In this document: positions 34,676 to 46,242 of the stretch, in pieces | Layout: each line of letters opens with the position of its first letter | How positions within the stretch are numbered: the stretch's first letter is position 1 | Assembly: GCF_041956535.1 (NCBI RefSeq) | Contig: NW_027192198.1 | Span: forward strand, 164,551-228,550 | DNA length: 64,000 nucleotides | Origin: Calcarisporiella thermophila CBS 279.70 | Lineage: Eukaryota > Calcarisporiellomycota | Direction: 5' to 3' | Notes under the pieces: generated by a model | Seen by the model: the letters and a program-made list of their open reading frames with translations, nothing else | What the model was told of the DNA's origin: nothing | Database searches by the model: none | Program-made: the position numbers and the translations under genes

Positions 34676-36843
34676 TCATGCATGCTGTACAGGACACTTT
34701 CCGACTTTCCCACTGACCGGACACGATTGTGTCGGTGCTTCGCCGTTAGTTGCCTCCATCGATGCAGCACCCGTCGTCTCGTCCTCTGTTCTATCCTCGA
34801 CTTCGAGCTCAAGCTCCCCATCCCCTAAATCAGCAAAATACTCCTCCAAAGTCCCCTCCCCTCCTTTCTCGCGCCACCTCTGCGTCAGTCGCCATTCTAG
34901 CTTCAAACTTTCGGCAAAGGAAAGTGAGGAGGCCTCTTTTATGGCATGGAATAGGAGACGTGGAAGTAGGGGCGGGAGGCCATGAAGGTGGTCGTTTATG
35001 GCACGTGCCCAAGGGGTACTGCTGGAGGCGAGGTGGGCGACGATCTCGTCGTAATTTTCCGCATTCTATTGCCAGTAGATGGAAAAGATTAAGCCGTGAA
35101 TATGGATTACATCGATATCGGCCCGTCTCGGAGCCCATTCCTTACACCAAAGTAGTCACCGATTTCCTTCCGCCAGGCATCTAACCGCGAAGGCCCAGGA
35201 TAGGCCTTCATTCCCTCTACAACGCTTCGAATCGCCTGAACAGTGTGCGGTGGGGGGCAAGCGGCAACCTCCACCAAATTCTTCCATAGTGATTCTTCTT
35301 TCGAAGCAGGTACGAACATATCAGCCAGGCCTAGGAGTAGGAGATCAGGGCCGCGTAGAATAAGGTTAGGGCTATACAACAAATATAACGCCATCCCCGG
35401 TGGACAGGACGTTGGAAGCTGGGCGAGAGAATGAAGTCCTGAAAATGGATTTGCACGGGGCTGTGAAAAGGAAGTGTAAGCATGCTCGGTGCACACCCGT
35501 AGCCGGGCCATGAACGCGAAGTAGATGGCATCGGCCCCAACGTATCCATCCACCCAGGTCACCATGGGTTTACTGCTACCCTCGCCCCATGTTCTTAGAC
35601 CCTCTACGAGCTGGTAATAGGGTTTCCACGCTGGTTCGTCGACCCCCTCCGAGAACACTCGCGTATCTCGCGTTGTGATCGGTTTTTCGGGGTCGATCTC
35701 AATATCCTCGCCTCCACAATCAGCTCTTAGTAAGAGGGAGGTAACATATGGATTATGCTTCGATATGGTCACCGCATGTGAAAGTTGTGCGACATGCTGG
35801 GCCGTCAGGGTGTTTTGTGAGGCTGGAGTGATGAGTTTGAATTGAGTCGGACCAAAGGTGGACGGAGAAGGTGCGATGATTTCAACGAGGTTAGATGCCG
35901 TTTCATGGAGGTCTTCGTTTTGCAACTGAGGGTCTGGCTTCGCTGTGGGCAAAATCCCATTGGGTTAGAAGGGCAAAACTAAGATAGTAAATCCAATCCA
36001 ATACCTTTGCTTTTGCCCTTTCCTTCCCACAGATGTGCATACGGACATTTGGGCGTGGTATCGGCGGTGCTTTCTTTTTTCCATTTCATATAGGCAGCAA
36101 TATCGAGCTTCTTCACAAATCTTAAAGATGATTTGGGTTAGCAAAAATAAAAAAAAGCTTATTGCAACAGTTTTCCCTCGCAATAGTACTTTGAGTAGTA
36201 AAACAGTTTTGCCTTGGTCATCTCTTGATCGTAGGCTTCTTTCTCAACTGCGCCTTTGCTTGTTAGCTTCTTAATGATAGTAGGCAAACCTTGTTGGAAA
36301 TTCTCGTCGTGATCAAAATCGTACTTATCAAATGCTTCGAATTCGTCGTTCAGAGAGTCCGCGGACTTAGCGTCAGACGCGGCAGTAGCAAATTTCTCCC
36401 AGAGTAGATATTTCTCGAGATTAATTGGGCCAAAACGCCTGAAAAAAATATGGAGAAAAGGTAAATTCTGCGTTAGGAGAAATCTGGACGGGAAGACATG
36501 CTTACTTTGTAAAGTAAAAGTGCTTTGCCTTCATTATCTGTGCCTGCGCAATTGGATTGTCTTGATCGAGCCGTGATGCTTCGAGTATGTGTTTGATTCC
36601 GTTTTGAAAAATTGGATCGGCATTCCAGTCATAAGAGTAGAAGCGATGAAATGCTGCGATCTCCTGAGGTGCAAATGGCAAGTTCACCCCTGAGATTTCG
36701 CTGCTTCCTTTAGGGTCGATCATGATAACCATGAGGAAAGAAAATGCGAGAAAAATGAGAAAAGCATATGAATTTAATGCCGTGGGACGGCTTCTGTGAC
36801 TGCAGAACTTCCCAGTTGCAAGAATTCGGCCGCTACTCCGCAT
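34676..36843 (-). CDS. Membrane-anchored crotonase-superfamily (HIBCH-like) protein
   Basis: Five exons (36843-36506, 36438-36190, 36120-36005, 35942-35146, 35065-34676) give 629 residues. A hydrophobic segment at about 25-42 suggests a membrane anchor or targeting signal. Residues 65-113 and 146-196 form a tandem repeat: each has an FY/FD-x-YD-x-D-x-x-FQ-x-G core and ends in KAKxFYxxK. From about residue 245 follows an enoyl-CoA hydratase/3-hydroxyisobutyryl-CoA hydrolase fold, whose end (SFAESLKLEWRLTQRW, LEEYFADLGDGE) is typical of HIBCH. The oxyanion-hole region reads DGYVGADAIYF, not the usual G-G-G-V-G-L, so hydrolase activity is doubtful. A mitochondrial mS47-type role is possible. The protein ends in two Cys-Pro motifs (SCPVSGKVGKCPV). 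Confidence 0.7.
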
Positions 36844-36922
36844 GAACTTTGACTATAAGCGAATATTTATATCATTATAGATACCACGTATTAAAACAAG
36901 AGGAAGATCCTAAAGAAAAAAG
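36844..36922. promoter_or_regulatory. 79-bp divergent promoter, crotonase-like / AMSH genes
   Basis: Only 79 bp lie between the two divergent ATG codons. This is the tightest divergent pair in the window, so the transcripts must have very short or overlapping 5' UTRs. The segment is AT-rich in its middle. Confidence 0.5.
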
Positions 36923-39090
36923 ATGAGATCTTCTAAGGAACTCTCGCATCTCGCGGAGATTCGCTTGGATCCCAACACCTCTCTCAAGATTGTGTTGCGA
37001 TCGGCTGATAGCCTCTACCGTCAGGTATCGTGTCTTACCGGTCTCTCTACCCGCCCTCAATATTGATGGAGAGCTTGGCAACCTCTCCATTCATAACCTA
37101 TTACCGAATGTACTAATTTCCACTTCTAGGCTCTCATTTATAAAAAGGAGAATGATCTAGAGAATCTCTACCTTTCCTATATGAAATTTAGCAAGTAAGC
37201 GACTAATACTGCTTTCCCCGCTTCGGTCGTGATGCGTGTTTTTACGCTCTTTACTGAAATATGGCTCTTCATTGCGTAGCGTTATTTTGGGACAATTACC
37301 AAAGAACAAGGATTTCAGGAAAGAGGAATACAAGAAAACCATTTTAGATGCTAAAAGAGTAGGTCTGCGTTTTCACACTGAATATCAGCTCAATGCTCAG
37401 CCTTACCGTTTTTATAGAAATGTAAAGGGGTATTGAGCGAGCTGGAGACTATCAAACCCATACTGGACAAGGTGTATGAAGAAAAACGGCGCGAAGCAGA
37501 ACGACGCAGACGGGAAGCCATACGGCTACAGCTGGAACGCCAACAGAAGGAAGCATCACAACAGCAGAAGGAGGAACAAACGCCACCTACTCCCCCACCA
37601 AAGCAGAAGAGCGAATGGTCTCTGCAGGAGGAGTTAAAGGATTTGCAGATCGACGACGACGGTGTGAGGTACCCTATTATCTTTTATTTTCAGTATCCGA
37701 TGAAGAGAGAATATAACCTTGAATTTTTGGATAGAATTTTGCAATCGGCGAAGGAGTCTCAGGTACATACCTATAAGTTTATTTTTAGCTAGTGTTCCTG
37801 GGGTGAAAGCTGATGACTTTCTGCCGTCCTCTAACTATATAGAATTACTACCCTGAAACTCGGCGTAACATAAGTGATGGGTGAGTCACTCGTTTGCAAA
37901 CTACTGCCTGTTCATATGCCCAGATAATGTATTTACATATAATTTTCTTAGCTATACTTATTCTCCGCCTGCACAAGCCTCAACTAGCATCCCCATTGCC
38001 CGTTCGCCGCCCGATCTTCTTTCGATTAACCGCAGTATCAACGATGCAGTCTTCCAACCCATATTGCCACCGAAACCGAATGCCTATCGCGAAGAGATGC
38101 CCCCGGATCTACAAACAGCCGATCGAGTAGTACTACCTCCCCTGCCCCCGAAACCTACTGAAACAATAATAGAAGAGCCCGAACATGTTTGTGAGGGTAA
38201 TCTTGACTCAATTAAATGTATAGTGCATTGTGATGTTTACCTTGCTTGCGGACGTAGCTACCACGGAAGGTGGGGTTCCCCTAAGATCCGTCGTAGTCCC
38301 CACATCATTATTGAAGAAGTTCTTGGATATTGCTCAACCTAACACAAACAAGAACTTGGAGACTTGTGGCATTTTATCTGGCACTTTGGTAAGTCGACGG
38401 ATTGACTTCGGGATCATAGCAAATGAGACGGCCTGATCTAATTCTTGCTGACGCATTTCGGCTGGATAGAAACGCAACATTTTCACCATCAACACTCTTA
38501 TCATTCCTAAGCAAACTTCCACCTCCGACACCTGCACCACTACCAACGAGGAGGAGCTCTTTGCCTATCAAGACGAGAGAGATTTGATGACGCTTGGTTG
38601 GATCCACGTAAGTGATTTTCTTGCTTCCCCATCTTCATACGCCTCATCCATGTGGTGGAGCGGAGGCTAATCCTTGCCACTTCGACAGACTCATCCAACT
38701 CAGTCGTGCTTCATGTCCTCAGTCGATCTGCACACGCACTGTTCCTACCAGCTGATGCTGCCCGAAGCTATCGCCATCGTGTGCGCCCCGAAGCATAAGC
38801 CAGAGTAAGTGAGACCTTATCTTTGTTTCCATGCAGTTTGCTTTAGAGCGTCTGCGTGTCTAGCTATGGCATATTCCGCCTCACCGACCCCCCGGGTATG
38901 GACGTGATCATGAAGTGTACCGATGAGCGGCTCTTCCACCCGCATCCCGATGTTGCAATATATACCGTGAGTATACCTCTTGGTGCGTAGTGATGAGTAG
39001 AAAAGTTCTAACGACACTGCATGACAGGACACCTCTGGACACGTAAAGCTACTAGACATCGATTTTACCGTGATAGACCTGAGGAGTTGA
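36923..39090 (+). CDS. STAMBP: AMSH/STAMBP-type JAMM deubiquitinase
   Basis: AMSH proteases cut Lys63-linked ubiquitin chains at endosomes with ESCRT-0/STAM. Eleven exons: 36923-37024, 37130-37194, 37280-37358, 37418-37762, 37843-37880, 37952-38196, 38258-38388, 38470-38607, 38689-38804, 38864-38966 and 39028-39090, giving 474 residues. The N-terminus is a MIT/USP8-dimerisation-like helical domain ([31 protein letters not shown]), then a charged coiled coil, and a Pro-rich linker. The JAMM metalloprotease domain has [24 protein letters not shown] joined to [20 protein letters not shown], and [11 protein letters not shown]. The zinc ligands of E...HxHx(10)D are all present (first His is residue 381, at an exon end). 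A 30-nt stretch at 37670-37699 looks like an intron but stays in frame; I read through it. Confidence 0.94.
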
Positions 39091-39408
39091 GAGCCGCCGG
39101 CGAGTGTTGATCCACAATTAAAATGGTGTAATTTTACCTCTAATTTGATTCAAGCTTCTTCTAAAATAAATGGCATCTCCCCCATCACCTCTTTCCCGCC
39201 GCTTGTCCACGGCGTGTTAGTTCCGTTTTCTTTCTGAATTTTCCCCTTTTTCCATCGTCAAGTAGGTCAAGGACAGATCCGCTCGGCCCGCTCGATTTCA
39301 GATGGAAACGCGAGGCTTTTTTTTTCCCAATTTTTTCCATTCTATGATACAAATTTAGGGCTGCTTACACTCTCCCCCTTCTCTTGTTTCCGTCATCTAA
39401 CCTACAGA
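39091..39408 (+). other. AMSH to AP-1 mu intergenic region with probable 5' UTR intron
   Basis: 318 bp. A pyrimidine-rich tract followed by CCTACAG ends one base before the AP-1 mu start codon, which is a good splice acceptor, so the AP-1 mu 5' UTR probably contains an intron. No other feature is seen. Confidence 0.5.
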
Positions 39409-41057
39409 ATGGCATCAGCAGTTTTCATCCTAGATCTGAAGGGGAAAGTGCTCATCTCGCGTAACTACCGGGGTGACATTCCACTTTCAGCCGTGGAAAA
39501 GTTCATGCCTCTTGTGATGGAGGCCGAAGAGGAGCAGGCACCTACACCCTGTTTCTCGAGTGATGGAGTCAACTATCTCTATATCAGACACAGCAATCTC
39601 TACCGTAAGTTTTGAATTTTGGAGCGATTTTCCTCGTGCTGGCGCCGCCCAGGCCAATCGGTGCGGGTCTCTCCCTGGATCCTATTAATTTTAATTTTTC
39701 CATTGGCAGTTCTCGCCGTGACAAAAAAGAACTCCAATGCTGCCACCATCATGCTCTTCCTCCACAAGCTCACCGAAGTTTTCACAGAATATTTCAAGGA
39801 ACTTGAGGAGGAGTCCATACGCGATAATTTCGTTATTGTATATGAGCTCCTCGACGAGGTGATGGACTTTGGGTACCCACAAACCACGGAAACAAAGATC
39901 CTACAGGAATACATCACACAGGAGAGCCATCGCCTCGAGGTACAGGTCCGTCCTCCCATGGCCGTGACCAATGCAGTGTCGTGGCGCTCCGAGGGTATTA
40001 AATACCGGAAGAACGAGGTGTTTTTGGATGTCATCGAGTCAGTGAATCTTTTGGTAACGTGACAAGAGAATTGCGGGGTGGGGTAGATTGGAATGATGCT
40101 AAAGGGAATTTTTTTTCGCTCAGGTCAATTCCAACGGAAATGTACTGAGAAGCGAAATCCTGGGCAATATCAAGATGCGTTGCTATCTGTCAGGGATGCC
40201 AGAGCTCCGGCTTGGGCTGAATGATAAAGTGATGTTTGAAGCGACGGGGCGAGGTGAGCTCCCCTTTCACTCTCCCTATTCTCCTCTTCCCGCCCCTGTC
40301 TTTTCTATTGACGCCGATATTTTTTCATTCTAGCGCCTTCTCGTGGCAAGGCGATCGAGATGGAGGATGTCAAATTCCATCAGTGTGTGCGCCTGTCGCG
40401 CTTCGAACACGACCGCACCATCTCATTCATCCCCCCCGATGGAGAGTTCGAACTCATGAGCTACCGGCTGAACACCGCGGTGAAGCCGCTGATCTGGGTA
40501 GAGGCGGTTGTGGAAAACTACGCGGGCTCGCGCATTGAATATATGATCAAAGCCAAGGCGCAGTTCAAGCGGCGGTCGGTGGCCAACAACGTAGAAATCA
40601 CCATCCCGGTGCCAGATGACGCAGACTCACCCAAATTCAGGGTAAGATACTTGACGTTAGGGAAGAGTAGGAAGGAGGCTGACTATGTCTTTTTTTTTGG
40701 CCGTCATTGTCGGGGGGGGGGGATTTATAGAGTAGCATTGGGTCGGTGCAGTATGTGCCGGAAAAATCCGCCTTCGTCTGGAAGATTAAGCAGTTTCAGG
40801 GCAGCAAAGAGTTCTTTATGCGGGCCCATTTCGGGCTTCCCAGCGTGAAGGGCGAGGACCTCGAGAAGAAGCCGCCGATCTCCGTCAAGTTCGAGATCCC
40901 CTACTTCACCGTCTCGGGGATCCAGGTGCGGTACCTCAAGATCGTCGAGAAGAGCGGATACCAGGCTCTGCCGTGGGTGCGATACATCACACAGAATGGA
41001 GACTACCAGATGCGGATGCCAGAATCCATCAAGACAAGTAAAATGGCTCCGATATAA
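39409..41057 (+). CDS. APM1: AP-1 complex subunit mu
   Basis: The mu subunit of the AP-1 clathrin adaptor recognises YxxPhi sorting signals at the trans-Golgi network and endosomes. Five exons (39409-39604, 39710-40053, 40124-40253, 40334-40641, 40731-41057) give 434 residues (animal mu1 about 423). The N-terminal longin domain starts MASAVFILDLKGKVLISRNY; then NSNAATIMLFLHKLTEVF, YELLDEVMDFGYPQTTE and ITQESHRLEV, features separating mu1 from mu2. The C-terminal homology domain has GLNDKVMFEATGR, FHQCVRLSRFEHDRTISFIP, KRRSVANNVEITIPVP and YLKIVEKSGYQALPWVRYIT. Intron 4 carries a run of 11 G near its acceptor. The end SIKTSKMAPI is longer than usual. Confidence 0.96.
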
Positions 41058-41585
41058 TTGGTGTGTGTAGATTGTATACTCTTTCGTTTTTTTTTTTTTT
41101 TTTACTTTCTCTCTCTCCTTCTATTTCCCACTTTCTCTTTTTTTTTTTCTCGCCTTCTCTTTCTTTGTTTGTTTCATGTTTAACTTTTCGTCCCCCTTTT
41201 TTATTCTCGTCAAACCTTAGGAATGTGAGTGTAGGTGTATGTGTTGTATTTTGGAGGAGAGGATAGAGAAGGGAATCATACTAGAGTGAGGTTGGTGTTT
41301 CCTTTTATGTTTTTAGGGAAAAAAGTTTTTAAGCAGGAATAAAGAAACATGCATCCATATTATTTTACGAGATTTAAGACAACACAAGGATAACTTAATA
41401 GGGGGGGAGGGGGTTAGGAAGATGAAGAGTATGAGTGAATATGATTAGAATTAAAACCAGATCGAACATTATCTATGATTATAAATAGCGAAGGATGAAG
41501 TATGATCAGCGGGTAAGATGGAGGCGGAGGTTAGGAGGAAGGGGGGGGGGGGGAGAGCGGGCGAGGCAGGAGCATATGTTGCGGT
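41058..41585. other. Convergent 3' regions of AP-1 mu and velvet genes
   Basis: 528 bp between converging stop codons. The left part is T-rich (AP-1 mu 3' UTR). The right part holds G-runs, including one of 12 G at about 41541-41552. No gene is seen. Confidence 0.6.
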
Positions 41586-43317
41586 TCAGCGCACAAAGGG
41601 TAGATCCAGGGGATCCGCCCGCGCTCGGTCCAGCTTCTCCAACTTGAGCGAGGGGGAGGAGAAAGGCGGGGTGGGGAGGAGGTCCAGGTGGGGAGGAGGC
41701 AGGCGAACCCCTGGCTGGGTGGGCCGCCCCGGCGGGAGCAGAAGAAGGGGGGGAGGAAGCGAGAGGACTTGCTTGGGGGACTGAAGCGGAGGGAGCACGA
41801 TCGAGTGGGAGGAGGGTGGCGAGGGTTCAGAAGGTATGCTGCATGAATGGGTGGCGGGATGGTATGATGGATGCGGGGGAGGGTGGAGGGCGAAGGGGGA
41901 CTGCCAAGGGGGATAGGTTGGCTGCATTCCTGGGAGGGGCGAGGGTTGGCTGTGGCGCGGAGAGGAGAGCGGAGAGTGCACGAGTCCTCCCGTCACCGCC
42001 ACCTTCGGGGCGGGCGAAGAGGAGCAGCAGGGCAGCGAGAGCGGGGGCGGAGAACCGGTGAGGGGCGTCTTTGGCGAGGGGTAGCCGAACTCCAGGCGCT
42101 CATGCTTGGGCAGGGGCGGCGGGGGCAGCGATTGGGTGGCGGAGACTTTTCTTGCTCTCTCGAACCCGTCCGTCCGCGCCTCCTCTCCCTTCGACATGGA
42201 AGAGTGCTTTCTCTTCAAGCTGGCGGAGCTGGTGGAGTAGTCGCCTCCGTCCGACGAATCCGCCCGGAGGTCTCTGGAGTGGCTGGGCCGTTTCCTAAGT
42301 AGAATGGAGAGGGGCGTTGCAGCGTCAGTGCAAAGCGGAAATCGCGGGGATAGGACCAAACGACTTACTGCACTCGCTGCTCCTTGCGGAGCCGCAGCTT
42401 TACTCCCTGATCAGCGATGGAGCGTGACAAAAAGGTCGGCTCGCAAGCGCCCGGATAATCCTTGTGCGAGTACACGAAAAAGGGGTCCGAGTACACGGAG
42501 TTCAGGTGAGCCGCGGATGCACTAATAAACACGGCAAGTTAGTTGAGGGGTCCCCACGCTTGCAGATGACGGCTGCGGACGAAGGCAGCTGCCCCGTCTC
42601 ATACCTTGCAATGGAGTAGAGGCTGAATTTTAAGCGAAACCAGCCCTCGACGCGGACGGAGAGCTCTGGGAACACGAAAAATCCGGCATCTGCGGGGGCA
42701 CGCCCAATAAGTTAGAGGCCAATTCTGCCATAGAGCGTCCACGAGGCGCCTACCTGAGTTGTCGACGTCTTTCAGCCGATAGAGCGACGAGACGATGCCG
42801 CCGGTGAGTGGCGGGCAAGCGCTATTCCGGCCGCTGGTCCGATGATTCTCGCCGTCGGCGCTGACCAAGGTGGCCAGCATAAAGATGAATGGGTTTTGCA
42901 GGAATCTCCTATATGGCCGGGGGGGGGGGGGGAAGAGAAAAGGAAGCGATGAGATAGGGCGGTCGGGGGCGTGAGAAGAGAGCCGCACTTACTGAGCGTC
43001 CAGGTCTGCGCCCTCCATCTTCACCTGTATGATGGGCGGAGGCTCCACCCAGCGACGCTCTATGGTGGGATAGAAGGCAATGGTTAGGAGTTTCTGGCCG
43101 AGCAATGGAGGTTTGTGAACCATGCCGCTCACCTCTTTCTCTCGAGTTGCACACGCGCGCTTGCTTGGGCTGCTGGCGGAAAATAATGGCGAGTCTGTCT
43201 CTAGAGAGGAAAGGTTAGCAGGCGGGCCAGCTGGATGGGCACGGCGGCTACTCACACGTCTGCGCCTAGCCAGGAGAGGTCCTGGGCGTTGAGGAAGTTG
43301 TAGCCATGCTTCGACAT
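41586..43317 (-). CDS. Velvet-domain transcription regulator
   Basis: Velvet proteins are fungal DNA-binding regulators of development and secondary metabolism. Seven exons (43317-43256, 43200-43133, 43059-42993, 42908-42754, 42689-42605, 42521-42369, 42294-41586) give 432 residues with consistent phases. The velvet domain fills residues about 20-210: [86 protein letters not shown], then [16 protein letters not shown] and [19 protein letters not shown]. The last 220 residues are Pro/Ser-rich with a KRKHSS basic patch and look disordered. Which subtype it is (VelB, VosA, VeA or VelC) I cannot say; the short N-terminus and long Pro-rich tail are closest to a VeA/VelC-like layout. Confidence 0.9.
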
Positions 43318-43661
43318 TGTGAGAGGGGAAGGGAAGCGTGCGGGGGGGAAGAAGGGGGGGGGGGCCGACAGTCGGGCGAATGTGGGAGAGCGGTGGGGGG
43401 AAATGCGGGGAAGCGTCGGGGGGGGGGGGGCAATGAGAGGGGGGAGGGCCGGGAGAGGAAAGGGGGAAAAAACGGAAGTCGGAGGCAGAAGACGAGGCCG
43501 GGGGAAAGAATCTTTTTATAACGGGCGACGGCAATTTCCCTTGCGAAGGAGCTGGCCACTTGGAGAAGGGCCTGCACCAAGATGAAGTTTTGTAAAAATT
43601 GCAGCGGGATGAAAGTCCGCCACAGACGAGGCCCGGCGGGTGCTCGATCATTTCGAAACGC

Positions 43662-43709
43662 GCATGGCCATGAGTCGCAAATTGGGCGGGCTCGAATCTC
43701 CGGCCATGC
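43662..43709. repeat. Inverted repeat, 8-bp arms
   Basis: GCATGGCC at 43662-43669 and its exact reverse complement GGCCATGC at 43702-43709 enclose 32 nt. This could be a hairpin or a spaced palindromic binding site. It lies about 350 bp upstream of the velvet start codon. Chance occurrence in GC-rich DNA is quite possible. Confidence 0.5.
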
Positions 43710-44349
43710 TAAACGGGTGGAAGCGGCGCGCTCCCATTAGCAGGCTCGAACCTTCTTGGGGAAAGCAGGAAAAACCAAGCTCATGCAGAGCCGAGGTGCT
43801 CCATCCCGTCGACTGAAACAGAGTCGCAATTTTACACAAGAAATAAGCGCTTCATCAGTGTGTTTGACTTTTTCTCGGGAATGGCCCGCCAATCGCCGCG
43901 CCCGGCCGGGCTCTCTGCGCGCGGGGTGATTAATTTGAGACCCAAGCGGCCCCTAATACGGCCTGCCCTTCGACGATTGCGGAGGCCCGGTTCTGGACGG
44001 CGGCTAAACAGATCCGATATCATCATGCCTGAGGATCCAGAGTGATTGTGCGGGGTGTAACTTGTGCAGCACACCCGCAGCCTGTCGCCCGCAAATGGCG
44101 AGGGCCCGTGCGCTTGTCATCTCCTCCCCCAAAGTCCACGCGGCTCGCTGGCCCGAAGGACCTGGCCGCCATGACGCGATTGGCAAGCCTCAGGCCCTCC
44201 CTGCGACGGCTCCCCTCTCATTAATGCACACGCCCGCTACTCCAGCGGCCGGCCGCCCACTGCCCGACCCGGCCAAAGCTCGATTTCACGTGCTCCCTGT
44301 GGGCCTCCGAGCGCACAGGGCGGCCGGTCTCTAAGCCCATGGCCAGTCC

Positions 44350-44760
44350 NNNNNNNNNNNNNNNNNNNNNNNNNNNNNNNNNNNNNNNNNNNNNNNNNNN
44401 NNNNNNNNNNNNNNNNNNNNNNNNNNNNNNNNNNNNNNNNNNNNNNNNNNNNNNNNNNNNNNNNNNNNNNNNNNNNNNNNNNNNNNNNNNNNNNNNNNNN
44501 NNNNNNNNNNNNNNNNNNNNNNNNNNNNNNNNNNNNNNNNNNNNNNNNNNNNNNNNNNNNNNNNNNNNNNNNNNNNNNNNNNNNNNNNNNNNNNNNNNNN
44601 NNNNNNNNNNNNNNNNNNNNNNNNNNNNNNNNNNNNNNNNNNNNNNNNNNNNNNNNNNNNNNNNNNNNNNNNNNNNNNNNNNNNNNNNNNNNNNNNNNNN
44701 NNNNNNNNNNNNNNNNNNNNNNNNNNNNNNNNNNNNNNNNNNNNNNNNNNNNNNNNNNNN
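44350..44760. other. Assembly gap (411 N) with identical flanks
   Basis: 411 undetermined bases. The 21 bases just before the gap (44329-44349) and the 21 bases just after it (44761-44781) are identical, so the two contig ends overlap or a tandem repeat lies in the gap. The N length may not be real. Confidence 0.97.
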
Positions 44761-46242
44761 CTCTAAGCCCATGGCCAGTCCTCCCCCTCTCCCCCCCCCC
44801 CGGCTGGAGCGGCGTGGGCGAGGGGGGGGGGAGGTCGGCGGGATCAGGGCATGCGCCATCGGCCGCTAAAGCCCGGTGATGTTTGATTCAACGCTCGCCC
44901 ACGAGTGCCTTGGCCGGCGCAGAGAAGCACGGAGAGCAAGGGGAAACGGCACCGAGGTTTTTCGTGGAGGGGTCGAGGATTTCTCCTCCTCCCTGCGCGC
45001 GCAAATGAGGAGCCCGCATGCATCATTTGTGAACCGTTGCATGCAGTAAAACACCCTTGTTCCCATGCAGATGCTTGTGCCTTTGTTTGTTGGCCACCGC
45101 GCGACTGTGGCTTCAACCGGTGGAAAGAGGGCGAAAGCCGCAGGCTGCGCTGCAACCACTCACTGTCCCGCGCGCCGGAATTGGGTGGCTTGACACAAAA
45201 CCAACCTTGGGCGGAGCCCATCAGCGAATCCCCGGGCTCCTCGCCCTTTGCCCTCCGGATCAAACAAAAACGAAGGCTCGATCGCGCCTCTCTTGCCGCC
45301 AATGCCTCGTGAAATCCACGGACTTTTCAGGTGACAAAAGCCTGACACAGGCGGCTCTGCTTCGCTGGTGCTCCCGTCGAAACACACCTGGAACTGGCCC
45401 CCTGGATCGGCCGCACTATTCTACGCCTTCCGCTCTATAGTGTCCCGTGGATTCCCCTCTTGGCCCGCGCTCCAGCCCTGAGAGAGCCGGTCCCCCCCCC
45501 CCCCCCCTTCTGCAATGGGCTGGGGACCACGAGGAGCGCTGTGGGCGTGCGCTGGTGTCGCAGTCACTCCTTCGAGAGCACTGCGCACCCGATTGCTGGC
45601 GCTGCCAAGTCGAAACTTCGGCCATGCTCTAGAAAAGAAAAACGCCACGAGCTCTTCCAGCCCGATGCTTGGATACGTGTTGAACAACCCAAGGGATCGA
45701 GAAGACTACCAAATCGTATTTTTTTTTTTTCCCACTTGGTAGGGCGCAAATCTTCTGCCCGTGCTGGAGAGCCCTGCAGAGTCCTGGCTGGTTACCAAAA
45801 TTAAATTGAAGGGAAACAGGAACTGAATCCTGCCTCAAGTGGGTGTCGTACACAGACACACCTGCGCTGTTGAAGAGAGAAAACGAGAGGGTGGATCCTC
45901 TCCCGCTCTCCAAGCTTGTGTGCTCTTGGATTGACTAATATACTGGCCCTCCCTAGCTACGGGCAATGTTTCTCTCTCGCTGGTCGATCCTTGGTAATTA
46001 ATAATTAGTCATGGAATACCCTTTGATCTGCTGCTTACGAGTTCTCCCTCCCACGCCTGCCTGTCGCAAAGGGAGGTTTGACGGGGGGAACGAAGCCACG
46101 CTGCTCCACCGCTCACTAAGCAGTCCATCCATTATTCACAGAGGGGGTTATCGGTTTATTACGCACAAATAAAAACAATAAAAATGTATGGAACAAGGAA
46201 ACAAGATAAACACAAAGAAAAGCCAAGGTCTATGCTCCATCT

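Larger units (their letters stand above)
43318..46242. other. 2.9-kb gene-free region with assembly gap
   Basis: Upstream of the velvet gene and downstream of mL59. The sequence is unusually GC-rich for an intergenic region here, with G and C homopolymers (about 43360, 43421, 44790, 45490). It contains the N gap at 44350-44760 and an 8-bp inverted repeat at 43662/43702. I find no exon chain, tRNA or rRNA. Its size suggests the velvet gene has a long regulatory region, as developmental regulators often do, but I cannot name sites. Confidence 0.5.

Noticed and set aside
41518-42302. Plus-strand Gly/Arg-rich ORFs opposite the velvet tail
   Set aside because: Antisense of a Pro-rich coding region.
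43640-43830. tRNA-like B-box sequences (GGCTCGAATCTCC and GGTTCGAGCC on the other strand)
   Set aside because: I could not fold a cloverleaf with matching acceptor stem and A box around either one.
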